From Pseudomonadales bacterium (GTDB taxonomy: Bacteria; Pseudomonadota; Gammaproteobacteria; Pseudomonadales; Pseudohongiellaceae), in assembly GCA_022822865.1 (NCBI GenBank), contig JAJDYJ010000042.1:1-43126 (forward strand): 43,126 nucleotides of DNA, written 5' to 3'. Position 1 is the stretch's first letter. Every line of letters begins with the position of its first letter. The notes under the pieces were generated by a model, which worked only from the letters and a program-made list of their open reading frames with translations, was not told the origin of the DNA and did no database searches. Position numbers and translations under genes: made by a program. Positions 29,712 to 38,088 of the stretch are shown one piece after another.

Positions 29712-30242
29712 ATGTACTTCTTTTTACTGGACATAATGGACGCCATCAGCAGCTTCATGCAGCGCGGCGGACCGGTCCTGAACGTGATCGCCATCCTGCT
29801 GTTCCTGAAATGGTCGCTGGTGTTCGAGCGGATCTGGTATCTGAACACCACGCACAAGCGCAACGTGAAGAACACGTTGGCGGAATGGAACGCCCGGGAA
29901 GACACGATTTCCTGGGCGGCTCACCAGATCCGCACCATGATGATCTCGAAGATTTCCCTAGACGTGCGCAGCACCTTGCCGATCATCGAAGTGCTCGTGA
30001 CCATTTGCCCTCTGCTGGGCCTGATTGGTACAGTAACCGGGATGATCGAAGTGTTCTTCGTGATGGCGGTGACCGGCGGCGGCGACGCCAAGTCCATGGC
30101 CGGGGGCGTGTCGAAAGCGACCATCCCGACCATGGCCGGCATGGTTGGCGCCATTTCGGGAATCTTCGCGTATAACTATCTCAAGGGAACGGTGGATCGG
30201 GATCTTGAGTTGCTGGAGGACCATTTGCCGCTGACGCATTGA
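29712..30242 (+). CDS. exbB: ExbB-type MotA/TolQ/ExbB proton channel protein
   Basis: The 176-residue inner-membrane protein has the short ExbB2 layout: an N-terminal helix (GGPVLNVIAILLFLKWSLVFERIWY), then the channel domain with STLPIIEVLVTICPLLGLIG and GTVTGMIEVFFVMAV, and a last helix TIPTMAGMVGAISGIFAYN. With ExbD it uses the proton gradient to drive TonB. It lies 23 bp after ttpC and 58 bp before exbD. Confidence 0.93.
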   Translation: MYFFLLDIMDAISSFMQRGGPVLNVIAILLFLKWSLVFERIWYLNTTHKRNVKNTLAEWNAREDTISWAAHQIRTMMISKISLDVRSTLPIIEVLVTICPLLGLIGTVTGMIEVFFVMAVTGGGDAKSMAGGVSKATIPTMAGMVGAISGIFAYNYLKGTVDRDLELLEDHLPLTH

Positions 30243-30300
30243 TCCGGCGGACTTTGAACCCAGGCATCCAACCGACCCCATAACATTCGGAAACATACAA

Positions 30301-30711
30301 ATGAAATCAGGCTTGATGAAAAGGGCGGAAGAAGGGGAAGCGGGTGAAATCGACCTCACCCCGATGCTCGACGTCGTCTTCATTCTGCTCATTTTCTTTA
30401 TCGTGACCTCGGTGTTCGTCAAGGAAGCCGGCATCGACGTCGCCAAACCGGAAGCATCGACCGGTTTGAGTCAATCGGGCGACCTGATCCTGATCGCGGT
30501 CGGCGCCCAGGGCGACATCTGGATAGACGGAGACCAGATCGACCCGCGCTTCATCCGATCCCGCTTCGAACTGCGTCTGGCTGACGCGCCGAATTCCTCG
30601 ATCGTCATCCAGGCGGATCAGAACTCCAACAACGAGCAGGTGTTGCAGATTCTCGAAGCGGCTCGTGAAGCCAGCATAGAAAACGTTTCAATTTCGACGG
30701 AGGCGTCGTAG
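30301..30711 (+). CDS. exbD: ExbD biopolymer transport protein
   Basis: The 136-residue protein has a short cytoplasmic N terminus, then a single transmembrane helix preceded by the motif EIDLTPMLDVVFILLIFF. The essential aspartate of the ExbD/TolR family is in LTPMLDVVF. A periplasmic domain follows. The ATG at 30301 is used; an in-frame ATG at 30316 is an alternative. It is 3 bp upstream of tonB. Confidence 0.94.
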   Translation: MKSGLMKRAEEGEAGEIDLTPMLDVVFILLIFFIVTSVFVKEAGIDVAKPEASTGLSQSGDLILIAVGAQGDIWIDGDQIDPRFIRSRFELRLADAPNSSIVIQADQNSNNEQVLQILEAAREASIENVSISTEAS

Positions 30712-30714
30712 AAG

Positions 30715-31329
30715 ATGATATTCGTCAGATGGGCTATTTCGGTCGTCATGGCCGCCGGTATCACCACCGGCCTGTTCTATTTCATGCAATACCTGATCGC
30801 CACCGGTGAACGCTTGTCCGATCCGGTTGCGGTTATCCGAATCGTCGACGCGACGATGCCCGATATCGAACTCGACGTGGTCGAGGAAATCGAACGGCCC
30901 GAGCCGATCGAGGAAGTCGTGCAGGAAGACGTCGATATCCCGGAGAAGCAGATCTCCCTAGACAGCGGGCCTTCCATCGGAATTTCCAGGCAGGATATCG
31001 ATATCGGCGACGGTCTCGATATTGCCCCCACGTCGATCAGCAATACCGACGGCGACTTCCTGCCTCTGGTGGCCATCGCTCCCCAATATCCGACGCGGGC
31101 GGCCCAGCGCGGCATCGAAGGCTGGTGCCTGGTGAGTTTTACCGTGGACGGGCTCGGCAATGTGGTCGAAGACAGTATCGTTGTCGTCGATGCGGAACCG
31201 CCCAACATATTTGACAGGTCGTCCGTTCGAGCAGCGGCGCGGTTCAAGTTTCAGCCCAGGGTCGTAAACGGTCAGGGTGTGGAAGTGCCTGGCGTGCAAT
31301 ACGTTTTCCGCTACGAACTGGAAGAGTAG
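30715..31329 (+). CDS. tonB: TonB family energy-transducer protein (TonB2 type)
   Basis: The 204-residue protein has an N-terminal membrane anchor (WAISVVMAAGITTGLFYFMQ), an acidic Glu/Pro/Ile/Val-rich spacer (about 45-90) in place of the classic Pro-Lys repeats, and a C-terminal TonB domain from APQYPTRAAQRGIEGWCLVSF to the end. The APxYPxxAxxxGxEG signature is clear. The short spacer is typical of TonB2-type proteins. It links ExbB/ExbD to outer-membrane receptors, none of which is encoded in this window. Confidence 0.93.
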   Translation: MIFVRWAISVVMAAGITTGLFYFMQYLIATGERLSDPVAVIRIVDATMPDIELDVVEEIERPEPIEEVVQEDVDIPEKQISLDSGPSIGISRQDIDIGDGLDIAPTSISNTDGDFLPLVAIAPQYPTRAAQRGIEGWCLVSFTVDGLGNVVEDSIVVVDAEPPNIFDRSSVRAAARFKFQPRVVNGQGVEVPGVQYVFRYELEE

Positions 31330-31360
31330 AACCGGCGGACGGGTTCTGTAGGAGCTGGCG

Positions 31361-32722
31361 ATGAAAAGAATGTACGGACTTTTTCCGGCCTTGCTGTCCG
31401 GATTCGTGTTGATGCTGGCACAACCCGGTGCGACGGTACTGGCGGGAGAAGAGCAGAGAGCGCCCCCGGAAGCACGCACCGCGGGTACGCTGGGCCCACA
31501 GGTTATGCGCGCCATTTCCGAAATTCAGGAAATGATGACTCCCGAGGACCCCGACGACCCGGTCGATCTGGCTGGCGCCAAGATCGCGCTCGACGAATTG
31601 CGCGAACGCCGCTGGGACCGTATGAACGACTTCGAGAAGTCGACCCTGCTCAATTTTTATATCAGCTACTACCTCGCCGAAGAAGATTTCACCAATGCCT
31701 TGCGCACTTTCGAGGAAATGCTGACCATCGAAGAGTTGCGCGAGGACACACGGCGCCGGACTTATCGCTCCCTGGGTCAGCTTTATGCCGCGGAGGAAAA
31801 TTGGACGGAGTCCATCGAAAACTATCAGGCCTGGCGCGAAATGACCCTTGAGGAAGACGTGATCGTGTTCAAGGGCCTATCCTACGCGCATTACCAGTTG
31901 GACGAAATGATCCCGGCCCGGGATTTCTGGCTGGATTACATGAATCTCTCCCTGACCAACGGCGAAGAGCTCGGCCGCGACGACTACGCCTATCTCAACG
32001 GCGTGTATTTCACGCTGGAGACTTTCGACGAAGCGCTGGATCTGACCAAGACGATGATCATGAAGTTCGACGATCCCACGGACTGGCAGAACCTGAGCGC
32101 GATCTACGCCAGCCTCGACCGGGAAGACGAACGCGTACAGTCGCTGAACCTCACCTATCTGCGCGGATTGCTCGATGACGATACCCGCTTTCTGAATCTG
32201 GGCCAGTCGCTGGCCGGCATGGAAATCCCGCTGTCCGGACGCAAGGTTCTCGACGACGGCGTGGCCCAAGGCTATATTCTTGACGATCTCGAAAACAACA
32301 CCACACTCGCGCAAATGTCCATGCTGGGCGCCGAATACGACGAAGCGCTCGAACCCGCGCTAAGAGCGGCGGAACTCGATGAGACCGGCAACTCCCACGA
32401 CACGCTGGGCTATCTCTATTACGTACTCAATCAATACGAGGAATCGGCGGAAGCTTTCCGTACCGCGCTTGACAGAGGCGGCCTGGAAGACCGCGCCGAT
32501 ACCCTGCTTTTCCTCGCCAGGGCGCTGGTGGAACTTGACGAATTCGAGGCCGCGCTAGAGGCGACGGCGGATTCGGCGGAAGCCGGCGGCGAGCAGGAGC
32601 AAAACGCCGCGAGGAGTTATCGCGAGTTCATCCAGTCGACCCGGCAAGTCCATAACATACTCGCCGAACGCCGCGCCGACGCGATCGACTTCTACGAATC
32701 CTATCCATCGTTGATTGATTGA
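31361..32722 (+). CDS. Tetratricopeptide-repeat protein of the TonB2 cluster
   Basis: The 453-residue protein has a signal peptide (hydrophobic stretch of about residues 5-25, ending VLAGEE) and multiple helical pairs that read as degenerate tetratricopeptide repeats, for example LLNFYISYYLAEEDFTNALR, RSLGQLYAAEENWTESIENY, and near the C terminus DTLGYLYYVLNQYEESAEAF. It is predicted periplasmic. TPR proteins at the end of TtpC-type TonB clusters are a recurring arrangement and are presumed to assist the complex. A strong terminator lies 49 bp after its stop. Confidence 0.88.
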   Translation: MKRMYGLFPALLSGFVLMLAQPGATVLAGEEQRAPPEARTAGTLGPQVMRAISEIQEMMTPEDPDDPVDLAGAKIALDELRERRWDRMNDFEKSTLLNFYISYYLAEEDFTNALRTFEEMLTIEELREDTRRRTYRSLGQLYAAEENWTESIENYQAWREMTLEEDVIVFKGLSYAHYQLDEMIPARDFWLDYMNLSLTNGEELGRDDYAYLNGVYFTLETFDEALDLTKTMIMKFDDPTDWQNLSAIYASLDREDERVQSLNLTYLRGLLDDDTRFLNLGQSLAGMEIPLSGRKVLDDGVAQGYILDDLENNTTLAQMSMLGAEYDEALEPALRAAELDETGNSHDTLGYLYYVLNQYEESAEAFRTALDRGGLEDRADTLLFLARALVELDEFEAALEATADSAEAGGEQEQNAARSYREFIQSTRQVHNILAERRADAIDFYESYPSLID

Positions 32723-32739
32723 TTTAGACGGCCGGAAAG

Positions 32740-32766
32740 CTTGAATTTCCGGCCGTAACCCCCATT
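32740..32766 (+). promoter_or_regulatory. Predicted heat-shock (sigma32-type) promoter of htpG
   Basis: CTTGAA (32740-32745), a 14-bp spacer and CCCCATT (32760-32766) match the E. coli sigma32 consensus (CTTGAA, 13-17 bp, CCCCAT) in both boxes and spacing. The -35 box lies in the loop and arm of an 11-bp hairpin (32728-32756). The predicted start, near 32772, is at the edge of the terminator stem. Confidence 0.75.
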
Positions 32767-32770
32767 CAGG

Positions 32771-32801
32771 ACCCAACCGCGATTTCGCGGTTGGGTTTTT
32801 T
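32771..32801 (+). terminator. Rho-independent terminator of the TonB2 cluster
   Basis: A 12-bp stem, ACCCAACCGCGA (32771-32782) with TCGCGGTTGGGT (32785-32796), with a tight loop and six T residues (32796-32801). It ends transcription from the TPR gene. It lies between the htpG sigma32-type boxes and the htpG start codon, so it overlaps the start of the htpG transcript. Confidence 0.92.
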
Positions 32802-32828
32802 GTGCCCCGGGAAAAACGGAGGAAAACA

Positions 32829-34724
32829 ATGGGCGAGACAGCCAGGACCGAGACACGCGGATTCGAAACCGAAGCCAAGCAGCTTCTGCAGCTGATGATC
32901 CACTCCTTGTACAGCAACAAGGAGGTATTTCTGCGCGAACTGATTTCCAACGCATCCGACGCCGCCGACAAGTTACGCTTCGAGGCGCTTTCCAGGCCGG
33001 AATTGCTGGAAGAAGAACCCGAACTGAAAGTCCGCATCGAACTCGACGCCGAGAACAAGACCATCAGCGTGACCGACAACGGCATCGGCATGTCCCGAGA
33101 AGAAGTTATCGCCAATCTCGGCACGATCGCCAGGTCGGGCACGGCCCAGTTCCTGGAGTCCCTGACCGGCGACCAGCAAAAGGACTCCCAGTTGATCGGC
33201 CAGTTCGGCGTCGGCTTCTATTCGTCCTTCATCGTCGCCGATGAAGTCGAAGTGCTGACCCGCAAGGCCGGATCGAATCCCGCCGACGCCGTGCTTTGGA
33301 AATCCAGCGGCGAATCGGAGTATTCCATCGGCAGCGCGGAAAAGAAGGAACGCGGCACCATCGTCATCCTCCATCTGAAAGACGACGCGAAGGAATTTCT
33401 CGAGTCCTACCGCCTGCGCGGCATCGTCAAGAAATACGCCGACCACATTTCAATCCCCGTATTGATGGAAGAGCCGGATTACGGCGAGGAAGACAAGGAA
33501 GCAGAGGCCGAAAGGAAGTTCGAAGCCGTCAACGAAGGCAAGGCCTTGTGGACGCGCACGCGCAAGGAAATCAAGAAGAAGGAATACCAGGAATTCTACA
33601 AGCACATCAGCCACAGTTTCGAAGACCCGCTCGACTGGAGCCACAATCACGTCGAAGGCAAGCAGGAATACACCAGCCTGCTGTTCCTGCCCAAATCCGC
33701 GCCTTACGATCTCTGGAACCGGGACGGAGCGCGGGGGCTGAAACTGTATGTGCAGCGGGTTTTCATCATGGACGAAGCGGAACAGTTCCTGCCTCTGTAT
33801 CTGCGTTTCGTCAAGGGAATTCTCGATTCGAACGATTTTCCGCTCAACGTGTCGCGGGAAATCCTGCAAAACGACCCCAAGGTGGACAAGGTCCGCGGCG
33901 CCTTGACCAAGCGCGTTCTCGATCTGATGTCCCGACTGAAAAAGAAGGATGCGGAAGCCTACGCCGGCTTCTGGAAGGAATTCGGCCAGGCCTTGAAGGA
34001 AGGGCCCGCGGAAGACTACGCCAATCGCGAAAAGATCGCCTCGCTGTTTCTTTTCAACAGCACGGATTCCGGCGGCGACGAGCAGGATCGGAGCCTGGAA
34101 GAATATGTAGCGCAGATGAAAGAAGGGCAGGACAAGATCTATTATCTCGTCAGCGACTCGCCCAGGGCCGCGCGCAACAGCCCTCACCTGGAAATATTCC
34201 GCCGCAAGGGCATCGAAGTACTGTTGCTGCACGACCGCATCGACGAATGGCTGATGAGCCACCTGACCGAATTCGACGGCAAGTCGTTTCAGGACGTCGC
34301 CCGCGGCAAACTCGATCTCGGCAAGCTTGCGGACGAAGAAAGTGAAGCCGAAGCTGGCGAACACGAGGAACTGATCAAGCGGATCAAGGACAGTCTTGGC
34401 GAGCAGGTCAAGGAAGTCCGGGTCACGCGCCGGCTGACGGATTCACCTGCCTGCCTGATCGTCGACGAGCACGACATGGGCCTGCAAATGCGGCAGATAA
34501 TGGAAGCTTCCGGCCAGAAAGTGCCCGACACGAAACCAATCTTCGAGGTCAATCCGGAGCATGCGTTGTTGCAAAAGCTGGAACAGGAAAAAGACGAATC
34601 CCGCTTCGCCGACTTGGTGACAATCCTGTTCGGCCAAGCCTCCCTCGCCGAAGGCAGGGGCCTCGACGACCCAGCCCAATTCTCCAACCGACTGAACAAG
34701 CTTCTCCTTGAATTGACTGGGTAA
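32829..34724 (+). CDS. htpG: Chaperone protein HtpG (Hsp90)
   Basis: This cytoplasmic Hsp90 has 631 residues. N-terminal ATP-binding motifs are clear: [29 protein letters not shown] and [17 protein letters not shown]. The middle domain has [20 protein letters not shown] followed by SREILQ, and the C-terminal dimerisation domain is complete. The ATG at 32829 has GGAGG 6 bp upstream; the in-frame codons before it lie against the terminator. A sigma32-type promoter precedes it. It is convergent with argS, with the collapsed repeat HR1-D between. Confidence 0.97.
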   Translation: MGETARTETRGFETEAKQLLQLMIHSLYSNKEVFLRELISNASDAADKLRFEALSRPELLEEEPELKVRIELDAENKTISVTDNGIGMSREEVIANLGTIARSGTAQFLESLTGDQQKDSQLIGQFGVGFYSSFIVADEVEVLTRKAGSNPADAVLWKSSGESEYSIGSAEKKERGTIVILHLKDDAKEFLESYRLRGIVKKYADHISIPVLMEEPDYGEEDKEAEAERKFEAVNEGKALWTRTRKEIKKKEYQEFYKHISHSFEDPLDWSHNHVEGKQEYTSLLFLPKSAPYDLWNRDGARGLKLYVQRVFIMDEAEQFLPLYLRFVKGILDSNDFPLNVSREILQNDPKVDKVRGALTKRVLDLMSRLKKKDAEAYAGFWKEFGQALKEGPAEDYANREKIASLFLFNSTDSGGDEQDRSLEEYVAQMKEGQDKIYYLVSDSPRAARNSPHLEIFRRKGIEVLLLHDRIDEWLMSHLTEFDGKSFQDVARGKLDLGKLADEESEAEAGEHEELIKRIKDSLGEQVKEVRVTRRLTDSPACLIVDEHDMGLQMRQIMEASGQKVPDTKPIFEVNPEHALLQKLEQEKDESRFADLVTILFGQASLAEGRGLDDPAQFSNRLNKLLLELTG

Positions 34725-34737
34725 ATTCTATCGTGGC

Positions 34738-34810
34738 ATCTCGCCGCTGCCGCTTGGGGGTGTTTGGCGTCCGCCGCACCCCCGCCACCCGGCGGCGACG
34801 AATCGGAGCC
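34738..34810 (+). repeat. HR1 copy D, collapsed (loop deleted)
   Basis: The right half is recognisable: GGCGTCCGCCG, an arm CACCCCCGCCACCCGGCGGC similar to that of copy F, and a variant right flank GCGACGAATCGGAGCC. The left arm (CGCCGCTGCCGCTTGGGGGT) pairs with it only partly and most of the conserved loop is missing. It lies between the ends of convergent htpG and argS, where the remaining hairpin could still serve as a two-way transcription stop, although there is no T tract. Confidence 0.65.
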
Positions 34811-34854
34811 TCAGCCTCAAGAAAATACTAAGTGGAGAGTCTGAGCGACAATTA

Positions 34855-36591
34855 TTACATTCGCTCAAGGGTCTTGATGCCGAGCAGATCAAGGCCTTGT
34901 TCCAGTGTTTGTTCGGTTAGTGAGGCCAGGGCCAGGCGGGAGTTTCTTATGTTTGGTTCGGCCTTCAGGACGGGGCAGGCTTCGTAGAAGCGCATGAAGG
35001 CGCCGGATAGTTCGTAGAGATAGCTGCAGAGCAGGTTGGGGTAGCATTCCCTGGCGACGACTTCGACGATTTCGGGTAGTTGCAAGGCTTTCAATAGCAA
35101 GGCGCGTTCTTCCGGCTGTGTCAGTTCGGTCAGTTCGTTGCCGCCGGAATCGTCTTCCTGCTTGCGCAGCAGGCTTTTGATGCGGGTGCAGGCGTAGAGC
35201 AGGTAGGGGGCGGTGTTGCCTTCGAAGGAGAGCATGGTGGACCAGTCGAAGACGTAGTCGCTCATGCGGTTCTTGCTCAAGTCGGCGTATTTGACCGAGG
35301 CGATGCCGACGTTTTCGGCGATCAGCCGCCGTTCGTCCTCCGCGAGGTCGGGATTTTTCGCTGAAACCAGGTCGAAAGCCCTGGCGACCGCCTCATCGAG
35401 GAGGTCGGCGAGTTTTACGGAATCGCCCGAACGCGTCTTGTACGGCCTGCCGTCGCTGCCCATGATCGTGCCGTAGGCGACATGTTCGAGAGAGATGTCC
35501 TCGGACGCCATGCCGGCGGCGCGCGCCACCGCGAATACCTGTTTGAAATGCAGGGATTGCCGGGCATCGACGACGTATAGCGAGCGATCGGCTTCGAAAT
35601 CGAACGAGCGCATTCTTACCGCCGCCAGGTCGGTAGTCGAATACAGATAACCGCCGTCGGACTTCTGCACGATTACCGGTAGCGGCTCTCCGTCCTTGCC
35701 CTTGAATTCAGGCAGGAACACACAGCGCGCGCCGTCCGATTCCTGCAACAAGCCCTTTTCTTCCAACTCGCGGATGATTCCGTCCAGATCGTCGTTGTAA
35801 CGGCTTTCCGCATCGAGGTCGGCCAGGGTGAGGCCGACGTCCATTCGCCCATAGATTTCCTGGCAATGCCGCAGGGATTCATCGATGAAACTTTGCCATG
35901 CCTTGAGATATTCCGGGTCTCCGCCTTGCAGTCTGACCACGCTGAGGCGCGCCCGGTCCGCGAAGGCCGGGTCGGAATCGAATTTTTCTTTCGCCGCCCG
36001 GTAGAAGGTCTCCAGGTCCTCCAGTTCGGCCTGCAACACGGAGGAGTCTTCGCCGAGTTCCTGCATGTATGCGATCAGCATGCCGAACTGGGTGCCCCAG
36101 TCGCCGACATGATTCTGGCGAATGACCTCGTGCCCCAGCCGTTCGAGCACCCGGGACAGGCAATCGCCGATGACGGTGCCGCGCAGATGACCGACATGCA
36201 TTTCCTTGGCCAGATTCGGCGACGAGTGATCGACGACAATCTTTTGCGCCTGTCTGTCAGGCGGTATCAGCGACCGTGGATCACGCAAGACATCGTTGCC
36301 GCGCGAGATCAGCGCCTGGTCGTTCAGCCTGATATTGATGAAGCCGGGACCGGCAACCTCCGCAGAGGCGACAATGCCGTCTTCGTCCGACATTCCGTCG
36401 ATAACGGCCTCGGCCAGTTCCCGGGGCTTGCGCCCGCAGCGGCCGGCCGCGGCCATGACGCCGTTAGCCTGGTAATCACCGAATTCCGAGCGCGTCGCCT
36501 CGATCACATTCGGGTTGCAATCCGCAATGCCGGAAGCTTCGCTCAATGCCCCGCCGACGAGGCGGGACAATTGTTCCCTGATATTTGTCAT
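34855..36591 (-). CDS. argS: Arginyl-tRNA synthetase
   Basis: This class I synthetase charges tRNA-Arg. The 578-residue product matches the family length. It has the N-terminal additional domain (SEFGDYQANGVMAAA), the HIGH signature as HVGHLRGTVIGD, the VDARQSLHFKQVFA and SGDSVKLADLLDEAV segments that replace the usual KMSKS region, and the C-terminal DALRBP domain ending LLGIKTLERM. The ATG at 36591 is chosen; the open frame continues upstream but that part overlaps the divergent rluC gene and has no family similarity. It is divergent from rluC with about 110 bp between the starts. Confidence 0.96.
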   Translation of the reverse strand: MTNIREQLSRLVGGALSEASGIADCNPNVIEATRSEFGDYQANGVMAAAGRCGRKPRELAEAVIDGMSDEDGIVASAEVAGPGFINIRLNDQALISRGNDVLRDPRSLIPPDRQAQKIVVDHSSPNLAKEMHVGHLRGTVIGDCLSRVLERLGHEVIRQNHVGDWGTQFGMLIAYMQELGEDSSVLQAELEDLETFYRAAKEKFDSDPAFADRARLSVVRLQGGDPEYLKAWQSFIDESLRHCQEIYGRMDVGLTLADLDAESRYNDDLDGIIRELEEKGLLQESDGARCVFLPEFKGKDGEPLPVIVQKSDGGYLYSTTDLAAVRMRSFDFEADRSLYVVDARQSLHFKQVFAVARAAGMASEDISLEHVAYGTIMGSDGRPYKTRSGDSVKLADLLDEAVARAFDLVSAKNPDLAEDERRLIAENVGIASVKYADLSKNRMSDYVFDWSTMLSFEGNTAPYLLYACTRIKSLLRKQEDDSGGNELTELTQPEERALLLKALQLPEIVEVVARECYPNLLCSYLYELSGAFMRFYEACPVLKAEPNIRNSRLALASLTEQTLEQGLDLLGIKTLERM

Positions 36592-36702
36592 GAATGCTCG
36601 GACCGGGCGGTTCTCGCGGAGCCGGGATTGTACTCGTTTACACTGAACAATTCCCTTCACAGGCGGTAGAATTGCGGCCCCTGCCTGAATTCCACGAGCA
36701 CG

Positions 36703-37638
36703 ATGAGCGAATCGTACAAGGCGCAAATGCTGGTCGTGCCTGAACGCCAGAGCGGCCAGCGGCTGGACAATTTCCTCCTGCGCGAACTCAAGGGACTGCC
36801 GAGATCCCGGGTATACCGGCTGATCCGGACCGGCGAAGTTCGAGTCAATCGCGGCCGCTGCAAACCGGACACCCGCTTGTCCCAGGGCGACCAAGTTCGA
36901 ATTCCGCCTTACGCCGGTCGCCGGCCCGCGCATATCGGGACACCCACCGACAAAATGAAACAACGGCTCGAGGACAGCGTACTATTCGAGAGCGAAGCTT
37001 TTCTGGTCCTGAACAAGCCCGCCGGCCTGCCCGTGCATGGCGGCAGCGGCATCGCCCTGGGCCTGATCGAAGCATTGCGGCAAATCCGCCCGGAATGGAT
37101 GGAAGCCGAACTCGCCCATCGCCTCGACCGGGAAACATCCGGCTGCCTGGTAATCGCCAAACAGGCGGATTTCCTGCGTCATATGCAAGCCGAACTGCGC
37201 GCCGGAAACGTGGAAAAGACCTATCTCGCGCTGGTCCACGGCGCCTGGCCGGAAGACCTCGACACGATCGAACTGCCATTACGCAAGAACGAACTCGCCT
37301 CCGGCGAACGCATCGTCCGCGCCACGCCCGACGGCAAACACGCCAGAACCCGATTCCAGATTCGAGAACGCCTACCCGAAGCCACCTTGCTCGAGGTGAG
37401 CCTGGAAACCGGCCGCACCCACCAGATCCGCGTCCACTGCCAATCAGCCGGCCACCCCATAATCGGCGACGAAAAATACGCCAAAAACCCCACCATCCGC
37501 CACAAACACCTGGCTCTCCACGCCTGGCGCATAGCATTCCACCCCACCCCCAACACCAACCCCACCCAATTCGAAGCCCCTCAAAACCGCCACTTCACCC
37601 AACTGCTGAATTTCCTGCGCACCAGCAATTCCCGCTAA
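36703..37638 (+). CDS. rluC: 23S rRNA pseudouridine synthase RluC
   Basis: This enzyme makes pseudouridines at positions 955, 2504 and 2580 (E. coli numbering) of 23S rRNA. The 311-residue product has an N-terminal S4 RNA-binding domain (LDNFLLRELKGLPRSRVYRL), the catalytic aspartate in HRLDRETSGCLVIAK (Asp142), and a C-terminal RTHQIRVHCQSAGHPIIGD segment. The last 35 residues (from about 37530) are coded by an unusually C-rich stretch giving Pro, Thr and Asn residues. RluC rather than RluD is inferred from the N-terminal sequence and length. Confidence 0.9.
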   Translation: MSESYKAQMLVVPERQSGQRLDNFLLRELKGLPRSRVYRLIRTGEVRVNRGRCKPDTRLSQGDQVRIPPYAGRRPAHIGTPTDKMKQRLEDSVLFESEAFLVLNKPAGLPVHGGSGIALGLIEALRQIRPEWMEAELAHRLDRETSGCLVIAKQADFLRHMQAELRAGNVEKTYLALVHGAWPEDLDTIELPLRKNELASGERIVRATPDGKHARTRFQIRERLPEATLLEVSLETGRTHQIRVHCQSAGHPIIGDEKYAKNPTIRHKHLALHAWRIAFHPTPNTNPTQFEAPQNRHFTQLLNFLRTSNSR

Positions 37639-37690
37639 CCAACTCCCCGTTGAAGTAATTTCAATTCAAGTCGTCATACAAGTCCGCACT

Positions 37691-37821
37691 ATGTGAGTCG
37701 TCGCCGGCTCAGGGGAGGTACAGCGGGCGTGTGAGGCATGTATGCCGAACGCGAAGCCTACAGGGATGTATTTACGGCGTCCGCTGTACCTCCCCTGAGC
37801 CGGCGGCGACGGATCGAAGCC
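37691..37821 (+). repeat. HR1 copy E, complete
   Basis: The arms at 37697-37726 and 37781-37810 pair at 29 of 30 positions and enclose a 54-nt loop with CTACAGGGATGTATTTACGG. The left flank is ATGTGAGTCG, preceded by TCCGCACT; the right flank is GCGACGGATCGAAGCC. The small internal hairpin is GGCAT-GT-ATGCC, which differs from copy A but still pairs. It lies between rluC and the rpmF promoter, 23 bp upstream of the -35 box. Confidence 0.95.
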
Positions 37822-37844
37822 CATAAAGACAATTGCCACATTTT

Positions 37845-37873
37845 TTGACAGAAGTACCGCATATCCCTATTAT
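37845..37873 (+). promoter_or_regulatory. Predicted sigma70-type promoter of the rpmF-fab operon
   Basis: A perfect TTGACA (37845-37850), a 17-bp spacer and TATTAT (37868-37873). The start would be near 37880, about 29 nt upstream of the rpmF ATG. It lies directly downstream of HR1-E. Confidence 0.85.
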
Positions 37874-37908
37874 TGCGCGCCATCGAACCGCCCCAATCAG
37901 GAGCAACC

Positions 37909-38088
37909 ATGGCCGTTCAGCAAAACAAGGTAACGCGATCCAAGCGCAACAAGCGCCGCACGCACGATTCGCTGCGAAGTCCGGCCCTGTCAACCGATCA
38001 GGTCTCGGGCGAAATTCACCGCAGACACCATGTCACCGCAGACGGCTTCTACAAGGGCCGTAAAGTAGTCGAGACTGAACAAGATTGA
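37909..38088 (+). CDS. rpmF: 50S ribosomal protein L32
   Basis: This small basic ribosomal protein of 59 residues starts [20 protein letters not shown], the conserved L32 N terminus, and ends with [17 protein letters not shown]. The ATG at 37909 has AGGAGC just upstream. In E. coli rpmF follows yceD; here yceD is absent and the gene is preceded by HR1-E and a strong promoter. Its TGA stop overlaps the TTG start of plsX. Confidence 0.97.
   Translation: MAVQQNKVTRSKRNKRRTHDSLRSPALSTDQVSGEIHRRHHVTADGFYKGRKVVETEQD

Noticed and set aside
32728..32756. The first hairpin after the TPR gene as a second terminator
   Set aside because: The 11-bp stem is strong, but no T tract follows it on the plus strand and no A tract precedes it for the minus strand; it contains the sigma32-type -35 box instead.
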